NCBI GenBank assembly: GCA_937876775.1
Contig: CALEFA010000070.1
Coordinates: 186,001 to 250,000 of the forward strand
Source of the DNA: an uncultured Rhodobiaceae bacterium
Lineage (GTDB): Bacteria > Pseudomonadota > Alphaproteobacteria > RS24
Length of the DNA: 64,000 nt
Reading direction: 5' to 3'
Shown here: one piece after another, positions 16,765 through 27,679 of the stretch
Layout: the number at the start of each line of letters is the position of its first letter
Position numbering within the stretch: the stretch's first letter is position 1
The notes under the pieces: model-generated
Database searches by the model: none
What the model saw: only the letters and a program-made list of their open reading frames with translations
Told to the model about the DNA's origin: nothing
Program-made: the position numbers and the translations under genes

Positions 16765-17760
16765 CTATCCCCAAAGTTCAGTTGCTGGCGGGTGCATGGC
16801 GGCGCTCCTAAAAACATGGCCATGCGGGCGGTCTTGTTGCAGCCATAAAGGCCCGTCAAGGTCAATTAAATCAGCGTTTTGCGCCAATAAAAAGGCTGGT
16901 GCCATGGCTAATGAGGTGGCGACCATACAGCCGACCATGATTTTCAGGCCCTTATCGCGGGCGGCATTTTGCATGGCGAGGGCTTCGGTCAGCCCGCCTG
17001 CTTTATCCAGCTTAATATTAACCCATTGATAGGCCGGATTGAGCTGGGCAATATCGCTGCTGTCGTGCACGCTTTCATCGGCGCAAAACGGCAGGGCAAT
17101 GTCGCTCAGCCCGTTCTCGTCTTGGCTGGCCACGGGTTGTTCGAAAAACATCACACCAAAGCGTGCCAAAGGCTCTTGATAGCGTGCCAGCTCTTCTATC
17201 TTCCACCCCTCATTGGCATCAACAATAAACTGCGCATCAGGCCGCGCCTGACAAATCTCGTGAAGCCGCGCAATGTCGGCCAGTAGACCATCGGTGCTAC
17301 CAAGTTTGATTTTCAACAAAGAAAAATCCCGCGCTGCTGCCGCTTGCTCGGCCATTTTGTCGGCCCCATTGAGCGAGATCGTAAAGGCGGTTTGCACAAT
17401 CTGCGGGGCCGATAGATCAGCGATTTGCCAAACCGGCCGATTTTCCAATTTGGCTTGCAAATCCCATAGCGCGCAATCAATTGCACAACGCGCCGCGCCG
17501 GGTAATAGGGCATCGGCCAATTGCGCGCGCGTTAGACCGTCTTCAAGGGCGGGGCGTAGCGCCTCAATGGCTGCTGAGACGGTTTCAATGCTCTCGCCAT
17601 AGCGCCCATAGGGCACAGATTCACCGCGCCCAATTTGGCCATTTTCAGCAATCTCGACGCATATAACCTCAGCCGAGGTTTTGCTGCCACGGGCAATGGT
17701 GAACTGCTGGCGCAACGGCCAGCTTTCGGCCCGAATGGAAATATTGCGTTGAATTGTCAT
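16765..17760 (-). CDS. Enolase-superfamily dipeptide epimerase (L-Ala-D/L-Glu type)
   Basis: The 331-residue protein has the muconate-lactonising-enzyme subgroup arrangement: LLKIKLG with the first catalytic Lys (KxK), metal ligands in FIVDANEGW, FFEQPV and CADESVHD, and the second Lys in NIKLDKAGG. Dipeptide epimerases interconvert L-Ala-D-Glu and L-Ala-L-Glu during peptidoglycan recycling, although relatives act on other dipeptides. ATG 17760 is preferred to the GTG at 17772 because AGGGTG precedes it. It is followed 8 bases later by the hydrolase. Family call is strong, dipeptide specificity moderate. Confidence 0.82.
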   Translation of the reverse strand: MTIQRNISIRAESWPLRQQFTIARGSKTSAEVICVEIAENGQIGRGESVPYGRYGESIETVSAAIEALRPALEDGLTRAQLADALLPGAARCAIDCALWDLQAKLENRPVWQIADLSAPQIVQTAFTISLNGADKMAEQAAAARDFSLLKIKLGSTDGLLADIARLHEICQARPDAQFIVDANEGWKIEELARYQEPLARFGVMFFEQPVASQDENGLSDIALPFCADESVHDSSDIAQLNPAYQWVNIKLDKAGGLTEALAMQNAARDKGLKIMVGCMVATSLAMAPAFLLAQNADLIDLDGPLWLQQDRPHGHVFRSAAMHPPATELWG

Positions 17761-17805
17761 CTGATGCTTCACCCTATTGTTGCCCTATAACACGCTGAAC
17801 AAGCC

Positions 17806-17833
17806 TTGCTCTCAAGCAAAAATTGCTTATATT
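17806..17833 (+). promoter_or_regulatory. Sigma-70-like promoter of the ferredoxin gene
   Basis: TTGCTC (17806-17811) and TATATT (17828-17833) are separated by 16 bases, and the ferredoxin ATG lies 27 bases downstream. The match is by eye and untested. Confidence 0.5.
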
Positions 17834-17860
17834 CATCGAATAATTTTGAAGGAGGCCACG

Positions 17861-18181
17861 ATGGCAAAAGTAACCTACGTAGAACATAATGGAACAGAAC
17901 ATAGCCATGAGGCCGAAAATGGCATGACCTTGATGGAAGTGGCTGTCAAAAACTCCGTACCGGGTATCGATGCTGATTGTGGCGGTGCGTGCGCCTGCGC
18001 GACATGTCATGTTTACGTGCGCGAAGACTGGTTAGAAAAAACCGGCAATCGCGAGGAAATGGAAGAAGATATGCTGGATTTCGCATTTGACGTGCGTGAC
18101 AACAGCCGCCTGTCTTGCCAAATCAAAATCTCAGACGATGTTGATGGTCTGGTTGTCGACATTCCTGAGAAGCAATTCTAA
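17861..18181 (+). CDS. [2Fe-2S] ferredoxin, adrenodoxin/putidaredoxin type
   Basis: The 106-residue protein has the C-x5-C-x2-C cluster motif in [14 protein letters not shown] and the fourth Cys in RLSCQI, the pattern of the adrenodoxin/Isc Fdx class that donates electrons in iron-sulfur assembly or to cytochrome P450s. AAGGAGG ends 5 bases before ATG 17861, so the longer frame from 17777 is not the start. An FNR gene lies 0.5 kb downstream and could reduce it. Its TAA shares CTAA with the stop of the convergent chorismate mutase gene. Confidence 0.92.
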   Translation: MAKVTYVEHNGTEHSHEAENGMTLMEVAVKNSVPGIDADCGGACACATCHVYVREDWLEKTGNREEMEEDMLDFAFDVRDNSRLSCQIKISDDVDGLVVDIPEKQF

Positions 18182-18477
18182 CGGTCGTCGAAAATACGAT
18201 ATTCATAGGCGATTGAGCTTTCAATAAGCTGGCGCCAGACGGGCTCTGCAATTTCGGTTGCGAGCCCTTCTTTTTGGGCGGTCTGCAAGACTAAGTTTAT
18301 CACTTCTTCAATCCGCGCTTCATCGCGAATATGATGGCGTTCCGGCTTGGCGTGACCAGCTTGGGCAATGAGTTTTTGACGGGCCGCCAAGAGTTTGACC
18401 AGTTCAACATCAAGGGCATCGATCTGTTGCCGGATGGCGGTCATTTCTTCGCAAGGGACAGGCGCGCGCTGGTTCAT
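18178..18477 (-). CDS. Chorismate mutase, AroQ/PchB-like class
   Basis: The roughly 99-residue all-helical protein has the AroQ pattern: [21 protein letters not shown], then [10 protein letters not shown] and a C-terminal [14 protein letters not shown]. It should rearrange chorismate to prephenate (phenylalanine/tyrosine route); the related isochorismate-pyruvate lyase PchB is an alternative. The start is uncertain: ATG 18477 fits family length, while ATG 18495 adds six residues, and neither has a strong ribosome site. The longer frame to 18627 is unlikely to be translated. No other aromatic-amino-acid gene is near. Confidence 0.8.
   Translation of the reverse strand: MNQRAPVPCEEMTAIRQQIDALDVELVKLLAARQKLIAQAGHAKPERHHIRDEARIEEVINLVLQTAQKEGLATEIAEPVWRQLIESSIAYEYRIFDDR
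18241..18275 (+). terminator. Intrinsic terminator for the ferredoxin gene, inside the opposing gene
   Basis: GGGCTC pairs with GAGCCC and, across a bulged T, GCAA pairs with TTGC; the loop is TTTCGG and the 3' side runs into TTCTTTTT. It lies 59 bases after the ferredoxin stop within the coding sequence of the chorismate mutase gene. Confidence 0.7.
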
Positions 18478-18617
18478 GGGAGTTCTCGATTTCATAACTA
18501 TTTCGTCTGAGTACTGGACATAGCGGAAACTTGACCTAATATCCAGTGCGTCAAAAAAACGCTTGTCTGTTCTGGGGCGAGGGTCTATTAAACAGTCCAT
18601 AAGCGTTAAATGATTAT

Positions 18618-18646
18618 TTGCACACAAAAAATGTGTAATTTATGAT
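18618..18646 (+). promoter_or_regulatory. Sigma-70-like promoter of the ferredoxin-NADP reductase gene
   Basis: TTGCAC (18618-18623), 17 bases, TATGAT (18641-18646), 21 bases before the ATG. An inverted repeat ACACA-AAAAA-TGTGT (18622-18636) overlaps the -35 end and the spacer and could be an operator. Confidence 0.5.
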
Positions 18647-18649
18647 TGA

Positions 18650-19717
<1,068 letters not shown>

Positions 19718-19718
19718 G

Positions 19719-20279
19719 CTAATCGTTCCATTTGGCGTGTTTCAGGCCTTTGGTGACATAATCATAGCCAGTGACCATGGTCAGCCCTGCGGCAATCCAC
19801 AACAACCCTAAGCCAATCTCTTGCGAGATGGACCATACCTCTTTGCCAGCTTCGCCCGACAGCAAAAACCCAAGCGCCACCATTTGCAATGTGGTTTTAA
19901 ACTTGGCCAAAGTCGAGACCGGCAGGGAAACTCGCAATTCCATCAGATATTCGCGCAAGCCGGAGACAAGAATTTCGCGGCACAAAATAATCACCGCCGC
20001 CAACAGGTGAATGTCAGCAATCATCCGCCCGTGTACCAATAGCATCAGGCAGGTTGCCACCGTCAATTTATCGGCAATCGGGTCGAGCATACGGCCAAAG
20101 CCGGATTGCACATTATAACGCCGTGCCACCCAACCATCGAGAAAGTCGGTGGTGCAGGCGAGGGTGAAAATCACCACACACAGCCAATCACCAATCGGGC
20201 CATCAATAAAGAAAGCCAAATAAAGCGCCGGTATCATGGCGACACGGAAAATCGTGAGAATGTTTGGCAAATGTTGCAC
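19719..20279 (-). CDS. pgsA: CDP-diacylglycerol--glycerol-3-phosphate 3-phosphatidyltransferase
   Basis: This membrane enzyme of about 186 residues makes phosphatidylglycerol phosphate from CDP-diacylglycerol. The CDP-alcohol phosphotransferase signature is complete in TDFLDGWVARR followed by GFGRMLDPIADK. Four to five further hydrophobic helices follow. No ATG is available at the N-terminus; GTG 20279 is chosen because AGGAG lies 10 bases upstream, whereas the TTG at 20288 is only 1 base from it. It lies downstream of uvrC on the same strand, a common bacterial arrangement. Confidence 0.92.
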   Translation of the reverse strand: MQHLPNILTIFRVAMIPALYLAFFIDGPIGDWLCVVIFTLACTTDFLDGWVARRYNVQSGFGRMLDPIADKLTVATCLMLLVHGRMIADIHLLAAVIILCREILVSGLREYLMELRVSLPVSTLAKFKTTLQMVALGFLLSGEAGKEVWSISQEIGLGLLWIAAGLTMVTGYDYVTKGLKHAKWND

Positions 20280-20314
20280 GGCGTGCAAACTCCTAAAAAA
20301 TACTGATGACAGGC

Positions 20315-22264
20315 TTAATCATCATTTGCGTTGAAATGATTGTAAATTTTAAGCGCGATTCTGTCACTAATTCCCTCTACTTTTTCTAAATCTGCCAAGG
20401 CGGCGCGGGCGACGGCTTTGGCTGAACCGAAATGATGTAACAACGCGCGTTTGCGGGTGGCGCCAATACCATCAATCTGATCGAGCGGGTTCTGGCGAAT
20501 GGCGCCAGCGCGTTTCGCGCGATGGGCACCAATTGCATAGCGGTGCGCTTCATCGCGCAGGCGCTGCAAATAATACAAAACCGGCGTATTGGGCGGCATA
20601 ATGAAATCGCGCTTTTGGCGCATGAAAAACCGCTCGCGGCCAGCGTCGCGGTCTGGCCCTTTGGCGACACCAACCAGCGGAATATCGCTCAGACCTAATT
20701 CATCCAGCACTGTGCCGGCAGCATTCAGCTGGCCGCGTCCGCCATCAACCAAAATTAAATCCGGCCAATTCTCTGACTGTCGGTTTTCCTCGCGCGCTAG
20801 CCGGCCATAGCGCCGCGTGAAGACCTCGCGCATCATGGCGTAGTCATCGCCCGGTTTGGTGTTTTCATCGCGAATATTAAATTTGCGATATTGGTTCTTT
20901 ATAAACCCTTCTGGGCCCGCGACGATCATACCGCCAAACTGGTTCGTGCCTTGCAGATGGCTGTTGTCGAAGATTTCAATCCGCTCTGGTGCGCTTGGCA
21001 GATCAAACAACTCAGCTACTTCGCGCAACAAACGGCGTTGGTTGGTTCCTTCAGCCATATTGCGGGCCAGTGCCTCGCTGGCATTTTGTTTGGCCCGTAG
21101 CATTAAGTTTGCTTTATCGCCGCGTTGTGGCTGGCTAATTTTCACCGCATGGCCCATCCGCAAGCCCATGGCTTCTGCCAGCAAATGTCGCCCTTCGAGT
21201 TTATGGCTCACCAAAATCAATCTTGGCACGGGTCGGTTATCATAGAATTGCCCGACAAAGGCTTCGAGAATTTCAGCCTCGCTTTGATCTTTGTCATGGC
21301 GCGGAAAATAAGCCCGATTGCCAAGGTTTTGGCCGGCGCGGAAGAAGAACACTTGCACACATGATTGCCCGCCTTGCTTATTAATCGCAATCACATCGGC
21401 TTCGGCGACATCAAGTTGATTAATGCCATTGGAGCGTTGCACATAAGTCAGCGCGCGAATTCGGTCGCGGGCCATAGCTGCGGCCTCAAAATCTAACTGG
21501 TCACTGGCGGCCTGCATTTTCGCCAATAGTGTGTCTTGCACGGCGCGGCTATCGCCTTTGAGAAACTGCCGCGCTTGGTCGACCAATTCAGCGTAATCCT
21601 CGGTCGATATTTCGCCCGTGCATGGCGCCGCGCATCGCTTGATTTGATGCAACAAACAGGGCCGCGTGCGACTTTCATAAACACTGTCCGAACAAGAGCG
21701 CAGCAGAAACACCCGTTGCAGGGTGTTCAAGGTGCGATTGACTGCACCAGCCGAGGCAAACGGGCCGAAATAAGACCCCGGCCGTTTGCGGGCGCCGCGG
21801 TGTTTATATAATTGCGGCACCGCGTGGTCATCAGCCAAGAGAATATACGGGAAGCTTTTATCGTCGCGCAGCAAAACATTATAGCGCGGCTTCAGCTTTT
21901 TAATCAGATTGGCTTCCAGCAGCAGTGCATCGGTCTCGGTTTCGGTGCGAATGAATTCCATCGCCCTTGTGCGGTCTATCATCCGCAAAATACGATTATT
22001 GTGTCCGGTTGGGCGGGCATAGGCGCGCACGCGGTTTTTCAAGTTTTTGGCTTTGCCGACATAAAGCGCCTCGCCATGCTCATCAAGCATGCGATAAACA
22101 CCGGGCCCCGACGGCAGAGTCGCCACCTTTGACTCGATCAAAGCTGCGGCAATCAGCGGCGTTTCGATTGAATTTTCGGCTTTGTCAGAGATGGTCCGGC
22201 TCCCACGGGTTGAAGTGCCATAACAGCATAGGCTATTTCGCGAAAATATGAGAAAATCTGTCAA
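20315..22264 (-). CDS. uvrC: UvrABC excinuclease subunit C
   Basis: The protein (up to 649 residues) makes both incisions around DNA lesions bound by UvrB. It has the GIY-YIG nuclease at the N-terminus (GPGVYRML...[16 protein letters not shown]), a UVR helix pair ([17 protein letters not shown]), the RNase-H-like domain with DNSHLQG and [12 protein letters not shown], and C-terminal helix-hairpin-helix repeats ([16 protein letters not shown]). The start is unclear: the frame has no ATG or GTG ahead of the GIY-YIG domain, only a TTG at 22264, so a rare start codon or a slightly shorter protein is possible. A DnaA box lies just upstream. Confidence 0.95.
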   Translation of the reverse strand: MTDFLIFSRNSLCCYGTSTRGSRTISDKAENSIETPLIAAALIESKVATLPSGPGVYRMLDEHGEALYVGKAKNLKNRVRAYARPTGHNNRILRMIDRTRAMEFIRTETETDALLLEANLIKKLKPRYNVLLRDDKSFPYILLADDHAVPQLYKHRGARKRPGSYFGPFASAGAVNRTLNTLQRVFLLRSCSDSVYESRTRPCLLHQIKRCAAPCTGEISTEDYAELVDQARQFLKGDSRAVQDTLLAKMQAASDQLDFEAAAMARDRIRALTYVQRSNGINQLDVAEADVIAINKQGGQSCVQVFFFRAGQNLGNRAYFPRHDKDQSEAEILEAFVGQFYDNRPVPRLILVSHKLEGRHLLAEAMGLRMGHAVKISQPQRGDKANLMLRAKQNASEALARNMAEGTNQRRLLREVAELFDLPSAPERIEIFDNSHLQGTNQFGGMIVAGPEGFIKNQYRKFNIRDENTKPGDDYAMMREVFTRRYGRLAREENRQSENWPDLILVDGGRGQLNAAGTVLDELGLSDIPLVGVAKGPDRDAGRERFFMRQKRDFIMPPNTPVLYYLQRLRDEAHRYAIGAHRAKRAGAIRQNPLDQIDGIGATRKRALLHHFGSAKAVARAALADLEKVEGISDRIALKIYNHFNANDD

Positions 22265-22283
22265 AATAATTACCCACGAGTTC

Positions 22284-22292
22284 TGTGGATAA
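22284..22292 (-). promoter_or_regulatory. DnaA box
   Basis: TGTGGATAA on the + strand is the exact complement of the consensus TTATCCACA. It lies 20 bases from the assumed uvrC start. Only this single perfect copy is seen, so regulation of uvrC by DnaA is more likely than an origin. Confidence 0.55.
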
Positions 22293-22452
22293 CTGTGTTA
22301 ATAGAAAAACGAAATTTCCGCCAACGTATTGATTTTTAACACCTCAGACGTCATTGCCCAATTTTTAGGCAAAATAGTTAAGTCATTGGATTTGTTAACT
22401 TAAATAAAATCAAGACACTCAAAAAAATATTTTTTTAGGCTAATTTTGTGAC

Positions 22453-22468
22453 TTTACAAAAATGTAAA
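22453..22468. promoter_or_regulatory. Palindrome upstream of uvrC, possible operator
   Basis: TTTACA-AAAA-TGTAAA is a perfect 6-4-6 inverted repeat in the AT-rich region before uvrC. The regulator is unknown; chance in AT-rich DNA is possible. Confidence 0.3.
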
Positions 22469-22603
22469 ATTTTTGCAGGCGGGTGTGAAAAACTCTGGTT
22501 TCGAAAAAGTTATGAATAATCAATAATTTAACGTTTTTACGCTAAAAAGATGGCCAGAAAACTGCGTTTTTTTCGGGTTTTGCCATCGCGATTGGCGGCG
22601 CAT

Positions 22604-23017
22604 TTACGATAAAATCTGTAGCCGTTCGATTTCGATGCCGACAGCAGCGGCTTCGCTAATCGCTTCGGGTTTTTCAATCCGCACATTTAATCTCTGGATT
22701 GGGAAGGCGGCCAGCAGATCGTCGGCGATTTGCTCAGCCAAAGTCTCGACTAGGTCGACATGACCTTGGGCAATGATATTTTTAATGCGGTTGCTGATCG
22801 CTTCATAGCATACCACTTCGGCCAGAGTTTCCGGCGTGCTGCCCAGCGCCTCCGGCACTGCCGCATTGATGCTGATGCAAATTGGTTGCGCTGCTTGGCG
22901 CTCATGCGGATGAATGCCAATTTGCGCCATCAGCTGTAATTGCTTGATGAAAACATGGCGTAATCCGCGTGTCGCGCTGGTAAAGCTGCGCGCCTCCTCA
23001 GGTATTTGCTGGTTCAT
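22604..23017 (-). CDS. folB: Dihydroneopterin aldolase
   Basis: The 137-residue enzyme cleaves 7,8-dihydroneopterin to 6-hydroxymethyl-dihydropterin and glycolaldehyde in folate synthesis. Family landmarks are QLMAQIGIHPHERQAAQPI at the N-terminal substrate loop, VCYEAISNRI, DLVETLAEQIADDLL and the C-terminal RIEKPEAI with the catalytic Lys. Residues before about 20 are an extension of ordinary length. It starts 3 bases after the SDR stop, so the two are cotranscribed; this context points to pterin chemistry for the SDR. Confidence 0.9.
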   Translation of the reverse strand: MNQQIPEEARSFTSATRGLRHVFIKQLQLMAQIGIHPHERQAAQPICISINAAVPEALGSTPETLAEVVCYEAISNRIKNIIAQGHVDLVETLAEQIADDLLAAFPIQRLNVRIEKPEAISEAAAVGIEIERLQILS

Positions 23018-23020
23018 CTG

Positions 23021-23809
23021 CTATTCCTTCACTTCGACAACATCAGGTGTCTGCCAAGCAAGATGTTGGCCGCCATCCAAAGCAATGGTCTGACCGGTCA
23101 TGGCTTGGGCTTGTATAATAAACTGCAAGGCCTCGGCGATTTCTTGCGGCGAGGTGCCGTGCCCCAAAGGCACCAATCGCGCTTGCTTATCAAATTCACT
23201 TTGCTGCTGGCGCGGATTGGGCAAGGTTGGCCCTGGGGCGATGGCATTAACCCGAATATGCTGCGGTGCCAAAGCCTGAGCAAAGGTTTGCGTCAATGTC
23301 CAAAGGCCGGTTTTCGACACGGTATAGCTCGCGAAATCTGGCGTCAGACGCCAGACCCGCTGATCGGTGATATTAACAATGCAACCATTTTGCGGCGCCT
23401 CGGCGGCCGGTTGAAAAATCGCTTGATTGGCAAAATCGCGCATCAATAGCGCTGGCGCGCGGAGATTAATATTGAGATGGGCGTCCCAGCTTTCGGCTGT
23501 CATATCATGCGCGGTATCGCGCTCAAATCGCGAGGCATTATTGACCAGCAGACCAATGGGGCCGAAGGCCTCAACAGCTTCTGGCATCAGCCGCTCAACC
23601 GCCATTGCATCTGCCAGATCGGCTTGCAGGGCATGGGCGTTGCCACCGGCTTGGCGAATCTCATCGACCAATTCTTCGGCAGCAGCTTGGGCGGTGGCGT
23701 AATGCACGCCAACAGCCCAGCCGCGTTCGGCCAGATCAGTTGCCAAGGCACGACCAATGCGTTTGCCGGCGCCAGTGATTAGGGCGGTTTGGCGGGTTAC
23801 GTTACTCAT
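23021..23809 (-). CDS. SDR oxidoreductase, FolM/pteridine reductase-like
   Basis: The 262-residue classical SDR has TGAGKRIGRAL for NADP(H), LVNNASRFERD, the catalytic YTVSK motif, and NAIAPGPTLPNP. The arginine in the first glycine loop, the NNAS in place of NNAG, and the PGPTLP segment are features shared with pteridine reductases and FolM. Because folB follows 3 bases later, reduction of dihydrobiopterin-, monapterin- or folate-type substrates is a reasonable inference. It could substitute for a missing FolA, which cannot be tested in this window. Confidence 0.78.
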   Translation of the reverse strand: MSNVTRQTALITGAGKRIGRALATDLAERGWAVGVHYATAQAAAEELVDEIRQAGGNAHALQADLADAMAVERLMPEAVEAFGPIGLLVNNASRFERDTAHDMTAESWDAHLNINLRAPALLMRDFANQAIFQPAAEAPQNGCIVNITDQRVWRLTPDFASYTVSKTGLWTLTQTFAQALAPQHIRVNAIAPGPTLPNPRQQQSEFDKQARLVPLGHGTSPQEIAEALQFIIQAQAMTGQTIALDGGQHLAWQTPDVVEVKE

Positions 23810-23861
23810 CGCCCAGATTTAGCAGTTTTGTGCGCCAAGGCAATAATTTTCGGGTCACGAA

Positions 23862-26111
23862 TTAGGGCCCTTTGCGCTGTCGGCGCTGTTTTTTCGGTGG
23901 TGCTTTTGATTTAACGCCAGTTTTTTCCTCAACCCGCGCTTCAACCGCTGATTGTCGCGCAAACGGGTCATCGGCAATGGCCAATTCAGTTTCGCGCAAA
24001 CGCTTAATCTCATCGCGCAAACGGGCTGCTGTTTCAAATTCCAAATCGCCCGCCGCTTTGTGCATTTCCGCTTCCAGCCCTTCAATATGGGCGTGCAGAT
24101 TATTACCCAGCAGCGGCGCTTGTTTTTCCTCCATAGCATCGCGAATGCGATACGGGCCCGGCGCGCTCAAATCCTCACGCTCGGCGATATTCTCCATTAC
24201 ATCGGCAATATTCTTACGGATGGAAGCCGGGGTGATGCCATTTGCTTCATTGTGCGCCACTTGCCGTTCGCGACGGCGGTTGGTCTCGGCCAAGGCGCGT
24301 TCCATTGAGCCGGTCATTTTATCCGCATAGAGCAGCACCCGCCCTTCGAGATTACGCGCGGCGCGGCCAATGGTTTGCACCAGCGAGGTTTCAGAGCGCA
24401 GAAACCCTTCTTTGTCGGCATCCAAAATCGCCACCAGCGCGCATTCGGGAATATCCAACCCTTCGCGCAAAAGGTTGATACCAATCAAAACATCGAACGC
24501 GCCGAGGCGCAAATCGCGAATAATTTCAATGCGTTCCAACGTATCAATATCGGAATGCATATAGCGCACACGGATGCCTTGCTCGTGCATATATTCGGTT
24601 AAATCTTCGGCCATGCGTTTGGTCAAAGTGGTCACCAGAACGCGCTGGCCTTTTTGCGCGGCCACCCGACATTCGGCGATTAAATCATCGACCTGACTGG
24701 ACGCCGGCCGCACTTCGCACTGTGGGTCAATCAAACCGGTTGGGCGGATGACTTGTTCAACGAACACCCCGCCCGTGCGTTCCATTTCCCATGGCCCCGG
24801 TGTTGCCGACACATGCACGGTTTGTGGCCGCATCATGTCCCATTCTTCAAATTTCATCGGTCGGTTATCGACACAGCTTGGCAGCCGGAAGCCAAACTCG
24901 GCCAAAGTAGATTTACGCTTAAAGTCACCCCGAAACATGCCACCGATCTGCGGCACAGTGACGTGGCTTTCATCGGTAAACACCAAGGCATTATCGGGTA
25001 AATATTCAAATAAAGTTGGCGGCGGCTCGCCGGATTTGCGACCGGTTAAATAGCGCGAGTAATTTTCAATACCAGCGCATGAACCTGTTGCATCGAGCAT
25101 TTCCAAGTCAAATTGTGTGCGCTGTTCAATACGTTGTGCTTCCAGCAAACGGCCCGCCGCTTCAAATTCTTCAATGCGGGTTTTCAGCTCATTTTGAATA
25201 TGCACCATGGCTTGCTTGAGCGTTGGGCGCGGTGTCACATAATGCGAATTGGCATAAATCCGCACAATCTCCATATCGCCGGTTTTTTGTCCAGTGAGCG
25301 GGTCAAATTCAGTCAGACTGTCGATTTCATCGCCAAATAATTCGACACGCCACGCGCGGTCTTCATAGTGCGCCGGAAAAATATCAACCGTATCGCCACG
25401 CACCCGAAAATCGCCACGGGCAAAGGCCATATCATTGCGCTGATATTGCAAAGCCACCAAATCAGCCAGCAATTGATTGCGGGTAATTTCCCCGCCTTTG
25501 CTCAGTTCAAGCGTCATATTGGAATAGCTCTCGACCGAGCCAATGCCATAAATACAAGACACAGAGGCGACGATAATCACATCATCGCGCTCCAGCAAAG
25601 CCCGCGTCGCCGAGTGGCGCATGCGGTCGATTTGCTCGTTAATATTGCTTTCTTTTTCAATATAAGTATCGGTACGCGGCACATAGGCTTCGGGCTGATA
25701 ATAATCATAATAAGAGACGAAATATTCGACGGCATTATCCGGAAAAAACCCCTTGAACTCGCCATATAGCTGTGCAGCCAAGGTTTTATTCGGCGCCAGA
25801 ATTAGCGCGGGCCGTTGCAAACGGTTAATCACTTGCGCCATCGTATAGGTCTTACCTGAACCGGTAACACCAAGCAGCACCTGGTCGCGCTCATCGTCAT
25901 TGATACCTGCCACCAGCTCTTCAATAGCTTGCGGCTGGTCACCGGCCGGTTGAAAATCCGACACGAATTTGAAAGCAATGCCGCCCTCGGTTTTTTCCGG
26001 TCGTTGCGGCCGATGCGGTACAAATTCCTGCAACTGGCCTTCGTTCATGCCCGGTTCCGGCACGGGGGCGAGTTCCTTGCGACCTGTAAGGCTTTTTTGA
26101 TTCTCCGACAT
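23862..26111 (-). CDS. uvrB: UvrABC excinuclease subunit B
   Basis: The 749-residue DNA-damage recognition helicase has Walker A GVTGSGKT (about 82-89), the beta-hairpin region [12 protein letters not shown], the DEAD-type motif VFTDESH, helicase motif QTIGRAARN and a C-terminal UVR pair ([18 protein letters not shown]) that contacts UvrC. A basic tail of about 50 residues follows. It is longer than the usual 660-680 residues owing to an N-terminal extension of about 45 residues and this tail. I find no GAAC-N7-GAAC box before it, unlike recA. Confidence 0.97.
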   Translation of the reverse strand: MSENQKSLTGRKELAPVPEPGMNEGQLQEFVPHRPQRPEKTEGGIAFKFVSDFQPAGDQPQAIEELVAGINDDERDQVLLGVTGSGKTYTMAQVINRLQRPALILAPNKTLAAQLYGEFKGFFPDNAVEYFVSYYDYYQPEAYVPRTDTYIEKESNINEQIDRMRHSATRALLERDDVIIVASVSCIYGIGSVESYSNMTLELSKGGEITRNQLLADLVALQYQRNDMAFARGDFRVRGDTVDIFPAHYEDRAWRVELFGDEIDSLTEFDPLTGQKTGDMEIVRIYANSHYVTPRPTLKQAMVHIQNELKTRIEEFEAAGRLLEAQRIEQRTQFDLEMLDATGSCAGIENYSRYLTGRKSGEPPPTLFEYLPDNALVFTDESHVTVPQIGGMFRGDFKRKSTLAEFGFRLPSCVDNRPMKFEEWDMMRPQTVHVSATPGPWEMERTGGVFVEQVIRPTGLIDPQCEVRPASSQVDDLIAECRVAAQKGQRVLVTTLTKRMAEDLTEYMHEQGIRVRYMHSDIDTLERIEIIRDLRLGAFDVLIGINLLREGLDIPECALVAILDADKEGFLRSETSLVQTIGRAARNLEGRVLLYADKMTGSMERALAETNRRRERQVAHNEANGITPASIRKNIADVMENIAEREDLSAPGPYRIRDAMEEKQAPLLGNNLHAHIEGLEAEMHKAAGDLEFETAARLRDEIKRLRETELAIADDPFARQSAVEARVEEKTGVKSKAPPKKQRRQRKGP

Positions 26112-26149
26112 GACCTAAATATAGTCTGGTCGGGCAAAAAGTCACCGGC

Positions 26150-26326
26150 TCATTTTTTATTGCGCTTAATATGGTTGTGCTGCACGTGCTCGATTAGCGA
26201 CGCAAGCCAGAACAGGGTATAAAACAAAAACGCAATGGCGACGCAATAGGCCACCATTATAGCCATTAAAGATATCGGACTGGCTGATGCCGCCCATGCA
26301 CTTATCGTTTGAAAACCCCACTCCAT
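26150..26326 (-). CDS. Small single-pass membrane protein, 58 residues
   Basis: A short frame opens at ATG 26326 with AGAGGTGG ending 5 bases upstream and stops at TGA 26150. The product begins MEWGFQTISAWAASASP, has one strong membrane helix (about residues 18-42, LMAIMVAYCVAIAFLFYTLFW) and ends in a basic, His-containing tail (EHVQHNHIKRNKK). By the positive-inside rule the C-terminus should be cytoplasmic. It lies 38 bases before uvrB on the same strand and may share its transcript. No family is recognised; the ribosome site and clean topology make it a likely real gene. Confidence 0.6.
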   Translation of the reverse strand: MEWGFQTISAWAASASPISLMAIMVAYCVAIAFLFYTLFWLASLIEHVQHNHIKRNKK

Positions 26327-26438
26327 GAAACCACCTCTTTATTGCTTTTATGGTGATAAAATTAATAAAATCCGGTGAATTAAAGGTTAATTGCGCCTTG
26401 TTTTCAGCTAGTGGAAGGCCTATCTTGCGGACGCCTAA

Positions 26439-27662
<1,224 letters not shown>

Positions 27663-27679
27663 GCCGAAGATAAAGTAAG

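Larger units (their letters stand above)
22265..22603. other. AT-rich intergenic region upstream of uvrC
   Basis: This 339-base stretch between the folB stop and the uvrC start holds no credible gene. It is markedly AT-rich, with a perfect DnaA box at one end, a palindrome TTTACA-AAAA-TGTAAA (22453-22468), and an inverted repeat AGTTAA/TTAACT (22376-22400). It must hold the uvrC promoter, but I cannot place a convincing -35/-10 pair. Confidence 0.5.

Noticed and set aside
22265-22603. Replication origin next to uvrC
   Set aside because: Only one perfect DnaA box, no box cluster, and no dnaA, dnaN, hemE or parAB nearby; kept as a regulatory hint only.
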